Of a DNA stretch of 64,000 nucleotides, positions 26,554 through 36,117 are shown in pieces. A program made the position numbers and the translations under genes. The stretch's first letter is position 1. Each line of letters opens with the position of its first letter. A model generated the notes under the pieces. That model was not told the origin of the DNA, ran no database searches, and worked only from the letters and a program-made list of their open reading frames with translations. The stretch is from Flavobacteriales bacterium (GTDB lineage: Bacteria > Bacteroidota > Bacteroidia > UBA10329): NCBI GenBank assembly GCA_021741155.1, contig JAIOYP010000010.1:38458-102457 (forward strand). Direction: 5' to 3'.

Positions 26554-26750
26554 GGAATCAAGTCGTAAGTATTAAGGCGAATAGGTTCATCGGTAGTACT
26601 TATCTCCTTCAAAATTGGCCATGTGTATCTTTTTACGCAACACATTCTTAGTGAACGACCCAATTCCAATGGTGAACGGTAGGATTATTTAGTCGAACGG
26701 ATTGAAAAGACCCAATCATCTCTATTTTTACCAACAACCCAACCCATAAC

Positions 26751-28679
26751 ATGAGCCATTTTATAAAAATATTGATGCTGATGGTATTCGTGACATCCTG
26801 TTGCCCATCGGTGCTTGCGCAATCGTCCCAAGAGACGGATAGTTTGAAGTTGGCACTAAAGCAGACAAAGAGCGATTCGATGCGGGTGCATCTCCTCAAA
26901 GAACTCAGTTGGCAGTATGCCAGTTCGGATGTGGAGCAATCGAAAACCTATGCACGGAAAGCAATTGCGCTTTCAAAGAAAATGGGTGACAAGGAACTGT
27001 TGGCCGACTCATACACCAATTTGGGGCTGGCCTTCGATTATGAGGGGAATTCCGACTCCATTGCCAAGTATTTCGGCATAGCCCTAAAGATGATGCGAGA
27101 GTTGGGGAATAAGAACGGGGAGGCCAATGTGCTCAACAACATCGGGGTGAGCCATTACTACCGTGGCAATTACGATTCGACAATGGTCTATTTCATGAAA
27201 ACCTTAGCCATAAGGGAGCAGATGCACGATTCGCTGCGCATTGCGCAATGCTTCAATAATATCGGGCTGCTCTACCGAACGCAGGAGAATTACGCGAAGG
27301 CGAAGGTGTATTGTAAACTGTCGGCTGCCATCAAGGAAAAATTTGACGACAAGAAGTCGTTGTTGAACACCTACAGTAATTTGTGTGCAATAGCGCACTC
27401 TCTGAACGAGAACGACACCGCCTTTTATTTCGCGCAGTTGGCATTAGACATCGCAACGCAACTGAACGATTCAATGGAGCTTGGCAGCGCCTATGGCAAC
27501 ATGGGTGTGAGCTATCATAAAGTGGGCGATCAGCGCAAGGCCATCGAATACTTGGAAAAGGCCGCTGTCATCATAGAACGTACCGACCGACAGCAATCCT
27601 TGCCCATCTGTTATCATAATTTGGGCAATGCCTATGCCGCTGATGGGGCAACAAAGAAGGCCATTGGATTCTATCTCAAAAGCTTGGCCTTGGCAGAGGA
27701 ACAGGAGATGGCAGAAGTACAATTAGATAACCTCTTGGCCCTGAGCGAAACCTACGATAAAGCTGGCGATGCAAAGAACGGACTGGCCTATTTCAAGCGC
27801 TACCACGAATTGCATCAGAAGTCTTTCAACTTGGAAAAGGCTTCGGTAATAGAAGGGCTGAACACCAAATATGAGACCGAAAAGAAGGAGAACGAGATTC
27901 GCGTGCTGAACTTGGATAAGGAAAAGGACAGGGCAGAAATCGCATCTAAGAACGCGCAACGCAACCTCTTTATTGGCCTGAGTGCTGCTGCCGTGCTGCT
28001 ATTGCTGGTTGGAGGGTTCTTCTATGCACGCATACAGACCAAGAACAGGCAGATAGCCACCGCTTTGGACGAAAAGAACGTGCTTATAAAGGAGATCCAT
28101 CACCGCGTAAAGAACAACCTTCAGATGATTTCGAGCCTGCTCAGTCTGCAATCACGCTATGTGCACGATGAGAAGGCATCACAGGCTTTGCAGGAAGGTA
28201 GAAACCGCGTAACGTCTGTAGGATTAATCCATCAACGCCTCTACCAGGAGGATAATCTGACAGGCGTGCTGATGCACGAATATGTGCCCCAATTGGTACA
28301 CGAACTGCTTGCCACCACCGATAGCAAGTACCTGAAAGTAGAATTGGATGTTGCTAAGCTCAATTTGGATGTGGACACCGTAATTCCAATCGGGCTGGTG
28401 CTGAATGAACTTGTGACAAATGTGCTGAAGTACGCTTCGCAGAAGGAGGGAAGCCTGCTGCATGTTTCACTAAAAGAAATGGACGGTAAACTGCTGCTAT
28501 CAGTGCGCGACACAGGCCCTGGACTTCCAGCCGACTTCGACCCCAAAAAGACCAATTCCTACGGTGTGAAACTAATCGCATCGCTTTCGCGGAAATTGGA
28601 GGCCGAAGTGACATACATCAACCAAAACCCAGGGCTTGAAGTGTGGGTAATCATCTCAAAATATAAATTCGCAGTATGA
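26751..28679 (+). CDS. TPR-containing sensor histidine kinase (HisKA_2 type)
   Basis: 642 residues. Signal-like N-terminus ending SVLAQ, about seven TPR units (residues ~50-350, for example YTNLGLAFDYEGNSDSIAKY), a coiled stretch, one membrane segment (~405-427), then a HisKA_2 domain with EIHHRVKNNLQMISSLLSLQ (phospho-acceptor His near residue 449) and a HATPase (LVLNELVTNVLKYA, RDTGPGLP). The TPR part is expected in the periplasm. Its TGA overlaps the ATG of the LytTR regulator, so the pair forms a two-component system. It is divergent from the giant fibre gene across 197 bp, and target genes are unknown. Confidence 0.93.
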   Translation: MSHFIKILMLMVFVTSCCPSVLAQSSQETDSLKLALKQTKSDSMRVHLLKELSWQYASSDVEQSKTYARKAIALSKKMGDKELLADSYTNLGLAFDYEGNSDSIAKYFGIALKMMRELGNKNGEANVLNNIGVSHYYRGNYDSTMVYFMKTLAIREQMHDSLRIAQCFNNIGLLYRTQENYAKAKVYCKLSAAIKEKFDDKKSLLNTYSNLCAIAHSLNENDTAFYFAQLALDIATQLNDSMELGSAYGNMGVSYHKVGDQRKAIEYLEKAAVIIERTDRQQSLPICYHNLGNAYAADGATKKAIGFYLKSLALAEEQEMAEVQLDNLLALSETYDKAGDAKNGLAYFKRYHELHQKSFNLEKASVIEGLNTKYETEKKENEIRVLNLDKEKDRAEIASKNAQRNLFIGLSAAAVLLLLVGGFFYARIQTKNRQIATALDEKNVLIKEIHHRVKNNLQMISSLLSLQSRYVHDEKASQALQEGRNRVTSVGLIHQRLYQEDNLTGVLMHEYVPQLVHELLATTDSKYLKVELDVAKLNLDVDTVIPIGLVLNELVTNVLKYASQKEGSLLHVSLKEMDGKLLLSVRDTGPGLPADFDPKKTNSYGVKLIASLSRKLEAEVTYINQNPGLEVWVIISKYKFAV

Positions 28680-29371
28680 GCAAGCGTATTCTTATTGTAG
28701 AAGACGAGCCGCTTTTGGCCGATGACATTGAAGCCATCCTTACCGACCATGGCCATGAGGTGGTGGGCATTGCCAGTAATGGACAAAAGGCATTGCAACT
28801 GCTGGCAGAACTGAACCCTGACCTGATATTGTTGGATATTTCCTTGGATGGCGACATGGACGGGGTGATGCTGGCAGAAGAAATACGCAGAACCAGTGGC
28901 ACTCCCTTCGTTTTCCTCACCAGTCATTCCGACAAACTCACCATCAACCGTGTAAAACGCACGCAGCCCGCAGGGTTCATTGTCAAACCATTCACGGCCA
29001 ATAGCATTATCTCAAATGTGGAAATAGCGCTATTCAAAGAGGAAGTGAACACTACGCTTCATGACGAGATGTTTGTTCGCGATGGCAATGCATGGGTGAA
29101 GGTGAAGTTTGCCGACATTCTTTACCTACAGGCCGATGACAATTACACGCTCGTGTTCACAACGGATAAAAAATTCATGCTTTCGCATACATTAAAAGCG
29201 GTGGAAGACAAACTCCCCCACGACCGATTCATGCGCATTCATCGTTCGTATCTGATTCGGCTTGGGGCAATAGAGAAACTTTCTGAGCACAGCGTAACGA
29301 TAAAAGGAAGTCAACTTCCGATTGGAAGATCGTATCAGCAGGCGTTACTCAATAGAATCAATAAGGTTTGA
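28676..29371 (+). CDS. LytTR-family response regulator
   Basis: 231 residues. The receiver domain (1-~120) has the acidic pair in IVEDEP, the phospho-acceptor Asp54 in LLDISLDGD, and Lys in VKPF. The C-terminal LytTR DNA-binding domain (~130-228) shows DILYLQADDNYTLVFT, LPHDRFMRIHRSYLI and LPIGRSYQ. The start overlaps the kinase stop by ATGA. Regulators of this type bind direct repeats upstream of their targets; I could not identify such repeats with confidence. Confidence 0.95.
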   Translation: MSKRILIVEDEPLLADDIEAILTDHGHEVVGIASNGQKALQLLAELNPDLILLDISLDGDMDGVMLAEEIRRTSGTPFVFLTSHSDKLTINRVKRTQPAGFIVKPFTANSIISNVEIALFKEEVNTTLHDEMFVRDGNAWVKVKFADILYLQADDNYTLVFTTDKKFMLSHTLKAVEDKLPHDRFMRIHRSYLIRLGAIEKLSEHSVTIKGSQLPIGRSYQQALLNRINKV

Positions 29372-29394
29372 TTGATTACTCGTATCCTTGATTT

Positions 29395-29865
29395 GTGAAT
29401 TCTGCATTCTACAAATCGCCAATCGGTTGGCTAGAAATAGTTGAGGAAAACAACTTTATCGTTGAAATCAAATTTCTTGATGACGATTCCATTTCTAATT
29501 CAAAGAAATCGGAAAACGTTCTGAAAGATTCTGTCCAACAATTGGAAGAATATTTCTTCGGAAAAAGAACCGAATTCGAACTTCCGCTAAACCCAAAAGG
29601 AACGGAATTTCAGAAAACTGTTTGGATAGAATTGCAAAACATTCCTTTTGGAAAAACCATTTCCTATATGGATATGGCTAAACGATTGGGCGACCCAAAA
29701 GTAATTCGCGCTGCGGGAACTGCGAATGGAAAAAACCCGATTGCGATTATTATTCCGTGCCACCGAGTTGTTGGCAGTGATGGAAGCCTGACGGGTTATG
29801 CTGGTGGATTAAAAAGGAAACAATGGCTGCTGGAGCATGAGAGTGCGCAAGGCTCGCTTTTTTGA
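29395..29865 (+). CDS. ogt: Methylated-DNA--protein-cysteine methyltransferase
   Basis: 156 residues starting at GTG 29395. It repairs O6-alkylguanine by transferring the alkyl group to its own cysteine. The active-site motif PCHRV contains Cys122. The preceding helix-turn-helix (FGKTISYMDMAKRLGDPKVI, AAGTANGKNP) and following GSDGSLTGYAGGL are all intact. The N-terminal ribonuclease-H-like domain is short, as in Ogt. There is no Ada regulatory domain. It follows the response regulator by 23 nt and may be read through from it. Confidence 0.95.
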   Translation: MNSAFYKSPIGWLEIVEENNFIVEIKFLDDDSISNSKKSENVLKDSVQQLEEYFFGKRTEFELPLNPKGTEFQKTVWIELQNIPFGKTISYMDMAKRLGDPKVIRAAGTANGKNPIAIIIPCHRVVGSDGSLTGYAGGLKRKQWLLEHESAQGSLF

Positions 29866-29883
29866 GCACGGAGTATGCTCTTC

Positions 29884-30243
29884 TTAAATAACCTTCTTCC
29901 TCAGGTAATAGGTGTTCAATTGCATACCAGACTCTGAACTTTCGGTAGCCGTTTGAATGGTGTAACCGTTAGAAAGCAAATTGGTAAGCGTTTGCTTTAA
30001 CACAAGGTCGCCATTTCCGTAATCGGCATCATTCACTTTCACTTGGTCAATCTTTCCAAATCCTTTTGATATGAATACGACAGGTTTGATTCTGAATAAC
30101 TCATTAATCGGTTTTACCACCCTGATTATGGCCAAACTATCGTTTTTACACTCTGGTGCTGGACCGCCCGTCCAAGAACTGAGACCAATCCAGCTGGTAA
30201 AGACCCAAAAAAGCAACAAAGTTTTAAGTAGCGGATTTTTCAT
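29884..30243 (-). CDS. Small secreted protein of unknown function
   Basis: 119 residues from ATG 30243 (MKNPLLKTLLLFWVFTSWIG); an upstream in-frame start at 30309 adds an unlikely N-terminus. It has a signal peptide or N-terminal anchor, then about 90 residues with no recognised family (IRVVKPINELFRIKPVVFIS, TYYLRKKVI at the end). The 54 bp before the start separate it from the LRR protein gene upstream on the same strand, so the two probably share a transcript. Confidence 0.6.
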   Translation of the reverse strand: MKNPLLKTLLLFWVFTSWIGLSSWTGGPAPECKNDSLAIIRVVKPINELFRIKPVVFISKGFGKIDQVKVNDADYGNGDLVLKQTLTNLLSNGYTIQTATESSESGMQLNTYYLRKKVI

Positions 30244-30296
30244 GATAATCAATTTGCGTTGAAAATAGAAAATGCTGAAGCAATTAGCAAGAACGG

Positions 30297-30896
30297 TCAA
30301 TTGCCGCAATTGCAGTGATTGTCCATTTTTACCTCTGCATTTGGCAGCAAAATTTTGATGTCCTCCTGCTCTGATTGGGTCATTACTATAACCCGAAGAT
30401 CAACCTCTTCCAACGCATACATTTCGGCAATAGACCCAGGCAATCGTGTGATGTTGTTGCTCCACATATCTAAATATCGGAGTTTTTTAAGCTTGCCAAT
30501 CTCCTCTGGCAAACTCAACAATTCATTCTGATTAATGATGAGTTCTTGCAGGTTTTCCAACTCTCCAATCTGTGGTGGAAGCGTCTCAATTTTATTTTTG
30601 AAAAGAATGAGCTTTTTAAGATTTTTTAACAAACCAATGTTCGGTGGAATATCAACCAAGCGGTTTTTACTCACATCCAACCATTGAAGATTAGGGAAAG
30701 CTGTAAAGACTTCAGGTGGAATTTCGCGCAAGCGACCCTTTAGTTTGAGACTGTAAACGCTATCACGAGGAGCAGCCAATGCCTCTTCTAATGTTGTGTA
30801 TTGATAAATCTGATTTTCGAGCGCTTGCAGCGTCCAGTCCTGAGCAGAAACACCTGAACCGATTAGGATGAATATAACTCCGAATATAAGTTTCAT
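30297..30896 (-). CDS. Secreted leucine-rich-repeat protein
   Basis: 199 residues with a signal peptide (MKLIFGVIFILIGSGVSA). Residues ~50-175 form about five LRR units of the LPxxIGxLxNLxxL type (IPPNIGLLKNLKKLILFKN, LPPQIGELENLQELIINQN, LPEEIGKLKKLRYLDMWSN). LRRs bind proteins; the partner is unknown. The ATG overlaps the TGA of ribF as ATGA, so it is translationally coupled to the riboflavin kinase/FAD synthetase gene, although a functional link is unlikely. Confidence 0.85.
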   Translation of the reverse strand: MKLIFGVIFILIGSGVSAQDWTLQALENQIYQYTTLEEALAAPRDSVYSLKLKGRLREIPPEVFTAFPNLQWLDVSKNRLVDIPPNIGLLKNLKKLILFKNKIETLPPQIGELENLQELIINQNELLSLPEEIGKLKKLRYLDMWSNNITRLPGSIAEMYALEEVDLRVIVMTQSEQEDIKILLPNAEVKMDNHCNCGN

Positions 30897-31816
30897 AGTA
30901 CTGCTGATGCTAGGTTTTTATCAATTGCCAATCGCTCTTTCAGTTGCTCCACGTTTTCAAACTTTTTTTCATCGCGGATGCGGTCTTTCAACTCCAAAAC
31001 CAAACGCTGTCCGTACAACTCTTGATCAAAATCGAAGATATTGACTTCAATTCGTCTGGCATTTCCCTTAACGGTGGGACGGGTGCCGATATTGAGCATG
31101 CCCTTTAATTTATTTCCATTTACTATGACGTAACAAGCATAGACACCGTTGGCTGGTATGACCTTATTCCTGTCTTCAACCTGAATATTGGCGGTTGGAT
31201 AACCAAGTTCCCTGCCCAGTTTATCGCCATGTATTACGGTGCCCGAAAGCTGATACGGATGCGACAAAAATTTGCTTGCAGTCAGCACATCTCCTTCTTG
31301 CAAAGCCTTTCTAATCTTGGTAGAACTTACCGCCTTATCATCCACATCTTGAACCGAAATTTCTTCTACTTGAAAACCATACAACGGACCTGACTCTTTT
31401 AAATGCTCAAAACTTCCTTCGCGGTTGCGACCAAAATGATGGTCGTAGCCAATAACCAGAACAGATGTCCCAAGTTTCTCTACAAGAATATCACGAATGA
31501 AATCGATGGATTTTACGCGAGAAAATTCGTGGGTAAAGGGATGAATGATGAGATTTTGAACTCCTGCCTCTTTCAACAATTCAATCTTTTCATCCATCGT
31601 AGTGATAAGTTCCAGATCGTGATCATCTGGAAAAAGCACCATCCTAGGATGTGGATGGAAGGTGAGCAACACGCTTTCGCCACCAATCTTCTCGGCAATT
31701 TCGTTCAATCGCGAAATAATCTTCCGATGCCCAATATGCACGCCATCAAACGTACCTGTTGTAACAACGGCACCTTTTACTTTATGGAATTCGTCTATAG
31801 AATTGTAAACCTTCAA
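30893..31816 (-). CDS. ribF: Bifunctional riboflavin kinase/FAD synthetase
   Basis: 307 residues, normal length. It converts riboflavin to FMN and then FAD in the cytoplasm. The N-terminal FAD-synthetase domain shows TTGTFDGVHIGHRKI and VSSTKIRKALQEG; the C-terminal kinase domain shows GDKLGRELGYPTANI and LNIGTRPTV followed by EVNIFDFDQELYGQ. It is the first gene of a minus-strand unit ending with the LRR and small secreted genes, divergent from atpD across a repeat-rich 591-bp spacer. No FMN riboswitch is visible upstream. Confidence 0.96.
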   Translation of the reverse strand: MKVYNSIDEFHKVKGAVVTTGTFDGVHIGHRKIISRLNEIAEKIGGESVLLTFHPHPRMVLFPDDHDLELITTMDEKIELLKEAGVQNLIIHPFTHEFSRVKSIDFIRDILVEKLGTSVLVIGYDHHFGRNREGSFEHLKESGPLYGFQVEEISVQDVDDKAVSSTKIRKALQEGDVLTASKFLSHPYQLSGTVIHGDKLGRELGYPTANIQVEDRNKVIPANGVYACYVIVNGNKLKGMLNIGTRPTVKGNARRIEVNIFDFDQELYGQRLVLELKDRIRDEKKFENVEQLKERLAIDKNLASAVL

Positions 31817-31885
31817 CTATGCAGCTTTAGGGTGACAAAAATATCTAAATAGACCTAGCTAGGTTTTGAAAACTGTTAGGTCTGG

Positions 31886-32044
31886 CCAGGGCAAACGCAT
31901 TTAACTTTTATGCTTGAATTCATTCATGCCAAATATGATGGAAGATACAATAGGATAGCCACAGAGACACAGAATTCACAGAATGGACACAGAAATTTCG
32001 TCTCTTCTCTGTGAAAAACTCAGTGATTTCTGTGTCTCTGTGGC
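31886..32044. repeat. CACAGA-family palindrome beside AGGGCAAACGCAT word
   Basis: 31958-32044 is an 87-nt inverted repeat whose arms begin GCCACAGAGACACAGAA. It is homologous to the hairpin at 6592-6679, with the same AGGGCAAACGCATTTAAC word about 70 bp upstream. At the ninth stem base the two copies differ (A against G) and the opposite arm changes to match (T against C), so pairing is kept. The rest of 31817-32407 contains a T-rich run near 32090 and the atpD promoter. Confidence 0.75.
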
Positions 32045-32330
32045 AAGAAAAATGTCACTTCATAAGGCTCTGCAGATATGTAGACCATCATTTTTTTTTT
32101 AACGTTGTACTGTAGGTCTGGCGCCAAAGTTTGCAGACTGCGTGCGTTAAGGACGGGAGCGGCATCCTTTTCTGAGGAACGAAGAAAAGATATAGCGTAC
32201 GGCCTGACCGCCAACTACCAGTTTTCGACTCGCGCACCCAAACCAGCATGGCGGGAACGCCCAAAAACAACAGATTCTGAATTGAAAAACTGACCTTTAT
32301 CAAGGCTTGTTAACATTTTTCGAACAGCCC

Positions 32331-32361
32331 TTGTCCGAGCAGAACGAATGACCTATTTTCG
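32331..32361 (+). promoter_or_regulatory. Candidate atpD promoter
   Basis: TTG at 32331-32333, a 20-bp spacer, then TATTTTCG at 32354-32361, one mismatch from TAnnTTTG. Spacing fits the Bacteroidota -33/-7 arrangement, and the predicted start leaves a leader of about 40 nt to the ATG at 32408. Confidence 0.5.
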
Positions 32362-32407
32362 CGCTCCGAAAAACGAGCCTATTAATACGATATAAAAAGA
32401 AGAATAA

Positions 32408-33913
<1,506 letters not shown>

Positions 33914-33915
33914 TT

Positions 33916-33989
33916 AGTTGCGGGTTACGAGTTTCGAGTAAGCAACCCGAAACCCGCAACCCGCAACTCGTAACCCGTAACCCGCAACT
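33916..33989 (+). repeat. Palindromic repeat filling the atpD-atpC spacer
   Basis: The left arm AGTTGCGGGTTACGAGTT (33916-33933) is inverted in the right part, which ends GTAACCCGCAACT directly against the atpC ATG at 33990. In mRNA the translation start of atpC would abut a long stem. It is the same family as 20012-20045. Confidence 0.75.
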
Positions 33990-34229
33990 ATGAACTTAGA
34001 AATAGTAACACCAGACGAAAAGATTTTTGAAGGAGAAGCCAAGCATGTGCAGCTTCCTGGCAAAGACGGTCTTTTCGGTATTTTGAATAATCACGCTCCC
34101 ATCGTTGCCACCTTGGTAAAAGGGAAAGTGAAGATTGAGGCCGCAGATGGCGATGTTCAGTATTTTGAGATAGGTGGTGGCGTTGTAGAAATGAACAACA
34201 ACAAGGTTATTGTTCTCGCAGAAAAGTAA
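33990..34229 (+). CDS. atpC: F-type ATP synthase subunit epsilon, short form
   Basis: 79 residues (MNLEIVTPDEKIFEGEAKHV, then LPGKDGLFGILNNHAPIVA, ending IVLAEK). Only the N-terminal beta-sandwich domain is present; the C-terminal helical hairpin that inhibits ATP hydrolysis in many bacteria is missing, consistent with other Bacteroidota. It links F1 to the c-ring through gamma. It shares a transcript with atpD, and the ATG immediately follows the spacer repeat. A terminator follows 24 bp after the stop. Confidence 0.96.
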   Translation: MNLEIVTPDEKIFEGEAKHVQLPGKDGLFGILNNHAPIVATLVKGKVKIEAADGDVQYFEIGGGVVEMNNNKVIVLAEK

Positions 34230-34253
34230 TCTGAACTACATTTAAATTACAAG

Positions 34254-34286
34254 AAACCCTGTTCGTTTGTTCGGACAGGGTTTTTT
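34254..34286 (+). terminator. Rho-independent terminator after atpC
   Basis: Stem AAACCCTGT / ACAGGGTTT with a short internal loop and a run of six T's at the 3' end (34281-34286). Confidence 0.85.
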
Positions 34287-34319
34287 AATAATTGCCTGTT
34301 AGAAAAAATGGAACATATA

Positions 34320-34351
34320 TTGATACCGAAACGTAAGCAATCGTAATTTTC
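34320..34351 (+). promoter_or_regulatory. Candidate promoter of the alpha/beta hydrolase gene
   Basis: TTG at 34320-34322, a 21-bp spacer, then TAATTTTC at 34344-34351, one mismatch from TAnnTTTG. The ATG is at 34356, so the leader would be very short. Confidence 0.35.
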
Positions 34352-34355
34352 GGAA

Positions 34356-35102
34356 ATGATGAGATTTGGTTTTGTTTGCGTTCTATTGATTTCCATGTTG
34401 AGCACACTTAACGTTGAGGCACAGACCGCAAGACGAGTAAAGTTTCCATCAAAGGATGGAGTTACCATCACCGCTGATATGTATGAGGCTGACCCTAATT
34501 ATCCATGGATTGTGTTGTTTCATAAAGCACAGTCAAGCCGAGGAGAGTATCAAAAAATCGCCATCAAACTAAATAAGCTTGAGTTGAACTGCATGGCAGT
34601 TGACCTCCGTTCTGGAAAAGAAGCCAACTTCATTGTGAATGAAACCTATGTCCTTGCCAAGGAAACTGGTTTGGGAACAGAATACATGGATTCTGAAATA
34701 GACATGAAGTCCGCCATTGAAAAAGCGTATCTCATTGCACGTAAACCTGTCATTGTTATGGGAAGCTCCTATACAGCTTCCCTTGCTATTAAGTTAGGTA
34801 GCGAAATGTCGCAGGTAAAAGCAGTAGTGGCTTTTAGTCCAGGAGAGTATTTTGGGAAGAAGCTTAATGTGGAGAAAGTGGCAAGCAGTCTGTCTAAACC
34901 CACCTTCATTGCCTGTGGTTCTGATGAGAAGAAATACACCGACCCTATTGCCAACGCCATCAGAAGTAGGAAGAAGATCTACTTCGCACCTCCAAAAGGC
35001 GGAGCCCATGGTGCGGCTTGCTTAGAAAAAGGAACCGAAGGCGAAACGGATTATTGGGTTCAGCTTATCAATTTTATACAGTACGTGAAGAAGGAGTACT
35101 GA
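34356..35102 (+). CDS. Secreted alpha/beta hydrolase (dienelactone-hydrolase-like)
   Basis: 248 residues with signal peptide MMRFGFVCVLLISMLSTL ending VEAQ. The fold shows the strand/oxyanion block PWIVLFHKAQSSRGEY, the nucleophile elbow VMGSSYTASLA (Ser near residue 138), a late acidic strand PTFIACGSDEKKY, and the catalytic His in KGGAHGAACL. Substrate is unknown; a small ester or periplasmic substrate is likely. The next gene starts 21 bp downstream on the same strand, suggesting co-transcription with the PqqD-like protein. Confidence 0.8.
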   Translation: MMRFGFVCVLLISMLSTLNVEAQTARRVKFPSKDGVTITADMYEADPNYPWIVLFHKAQSSRGEYQKIAIKLNKLELNCMAVDLRSGKEANFIVNETYVLAKETGLGTEYMDSEIDMKSAIEKAYLIARKPVIVMGSSYTASLAIKLGSEMSQVKAVVAFSPGEYFGKKLNVEKVASSLSKPTFIACGSDEKKYTDPIANAIRSRKKIYFAPPKGGAHGAACLEKGTEGETDYWVQLINFIQYVKKEY

Positions 35103-35123
35103 GAATCTTTGTACAATTAGACC

Positions 35124-35501
35124 ATGGATACAACCCAATATCTTTATCGCAACGTTATCTTCTCTAAAAAAGGGAAGACCATTTCGTTGATAGACATCGA
35201 CAAGCCCGAAATTCAAGGACAGGAGTTGGAACCTTGGTTTGGAGTGGTACTGCAATTGGCCGATGGAAAACATTCGGTAGAAGACCTGTTCAATTTTCTT
35301 TCGGGTCAGTATAGCGGCAATGCGCCTTCTAACCTGAAAGAGACCGTTCTTTCTGTGGTGGAAAGATTGGCAGAATCGAAGCTGATTGTACTTACAGATA
35401 AGCCAACCGAGTTGCCCTATTATCTGTCGGCTCCTTACGAGTTTCTAGATATTGAGAAGGCGAAGAATCTACTCAAAAAGCACCGCGCCAACGTAAATTA
35501 G
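35124..35501 (+). CDS. PqqD-like (RRE-type winged-helix) small protein
   Basis: 125 residues without signal peptide. The middle (VVLQLADGKHSVEDLFNFLS, then VVERLAESKLIVL) resembles the compact winged-helix PqqD fold used as a RiPP recognition element: a buried LxDGxxTVEDL-type helix pair followed by a helix ending at a beta-hairpin. N- and C-terminal extensions (MDTTQYLYRNVIF; PYEFLDIEKAKNLLKK) are outside the fold. No radical SAM enzyme, cyclase or obvious precursor peptide is adjacent. The assignment is by pattern only; an unrelated wHTH is possible. Confidence 0.45.
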   Translation: MDTTQYLYRNVIFSKKGKTISLIDIDKPEIQGQELEPWFGVVLQLADGKHSVEDLFNFLSGQYSGNAPSNLKETVLSVVERLAESKLIVLTDKPTELPYYLSAPYEFLDIEKAKNLLKKHRANVN

Positions 35502-35675
35502 GTAGAGACGCGATTTATCGCGTCTCACACACAGCGTCTCACACACAGCGTCTCACACACAGCGTCTCACACACAGCGTCTCACACACAGCGTCTCACAC
35601 ACAGCGTCTCACACACAGCGTCTCACACATAAGAAAACAGAATGATGAGCAAGACGCGATAAATCGCGTCTCTAC
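35502..35675. repeat. Palindromic element with internal 14-bp tandem array
   Basis: The ends (GTAGAGACGCGATTTATCGC at 35502-35521, continuing to 35525) are a perfect 24-bp inverted repeat of 35652-35675, and each end is itself a 9-bp stem hairpin. Between them are seven perfect 14-bp units (CGTCTCACACACAG, 35521-35618) and one partial unit. It sits between convergent genes and its right end overlaps the stop codon of the MazG-like gene. Confidence 0.9.
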
Positions 35676-35998
35676 AGCAATTTGGGATTGTTCTTATGCC
35701 TGTCCGCATCGCGCAAGGTCTTCTTCTCAAGGTTCTTCTTCAATGCATCGGTTAAATCGACACCCGTTTGGTTGGCAAGGCAGATGAGTACAAACAGCAC
35801 ATCGGCCATTTCGGCTCCAAGGTCTTTGTTCTTATCGCTTTCCTTTTCTGATTGCTCGCCATAGCGTCTTGCTATAATGCGGGCCACTTCGCCCACTTCT
35901 TCGGTGAGCATAGCCATGTTGGTGAGTTCGTTGAAATAACGTACGCCTGTGGTGTTGATCCACTCATCAACTGTTTGCTGGGCTTGTTCTATGGTCAT
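35672..35998 (-). CDS. MazG-like nucleotide pyrophosphohydrolase
   Basis: 108 residues, all-alpha NTP pyrophosphatase. Metal-binding motifs are EEVGEVARI (ExxE pair) and EMADVLFVL (ExxD), as in MazG/RS21-C6 proteins that hydrolyse non-canonical dNTPs to monophosphates. The stop codon lies in the terminal TCTAC of the adjacent palindromic element. A 119-bp gap separates it from dtd upstream on the same strand, so both housecleaning enzymes may be expressed together. Confidence 0.9.
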   Translation of the reverse strand: MTIEQAQQTVDEWINTTGVRYFNELTNMAMLTEEVGEVARIIARRYGEQSEKESDKNKDLGAEMADVLFVLICLANQTGVDLTDALKKNLEKKTLRDADRHKNNPKLL

Positions 35999-36117
35999 TG
36001 GGTTTCCTTTTGGGAAAGGAACGAAGAAAGAAAAGAAGATTCAAACGGAATCCTTGGCTGTTGGTCATTGGCCATTCACTTCTCTCCTTTAAGCCTGCAC
36101 CGCAAACCACAGCATAA

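Noticed and set aside
31886..32044. FMN riboswitch upstream of ribF
   Set aside because: The structured sequence is the CACAGA palindrome family found elsewhere; it lacks the conserved RFN words.
35521..35630. Possible CRISPR array (regular short repeats)
   Set aside because: Units are contiguous 14-mers with no spacers and no cas genes nearby; it is a tandem repeat inside a palindromic element.
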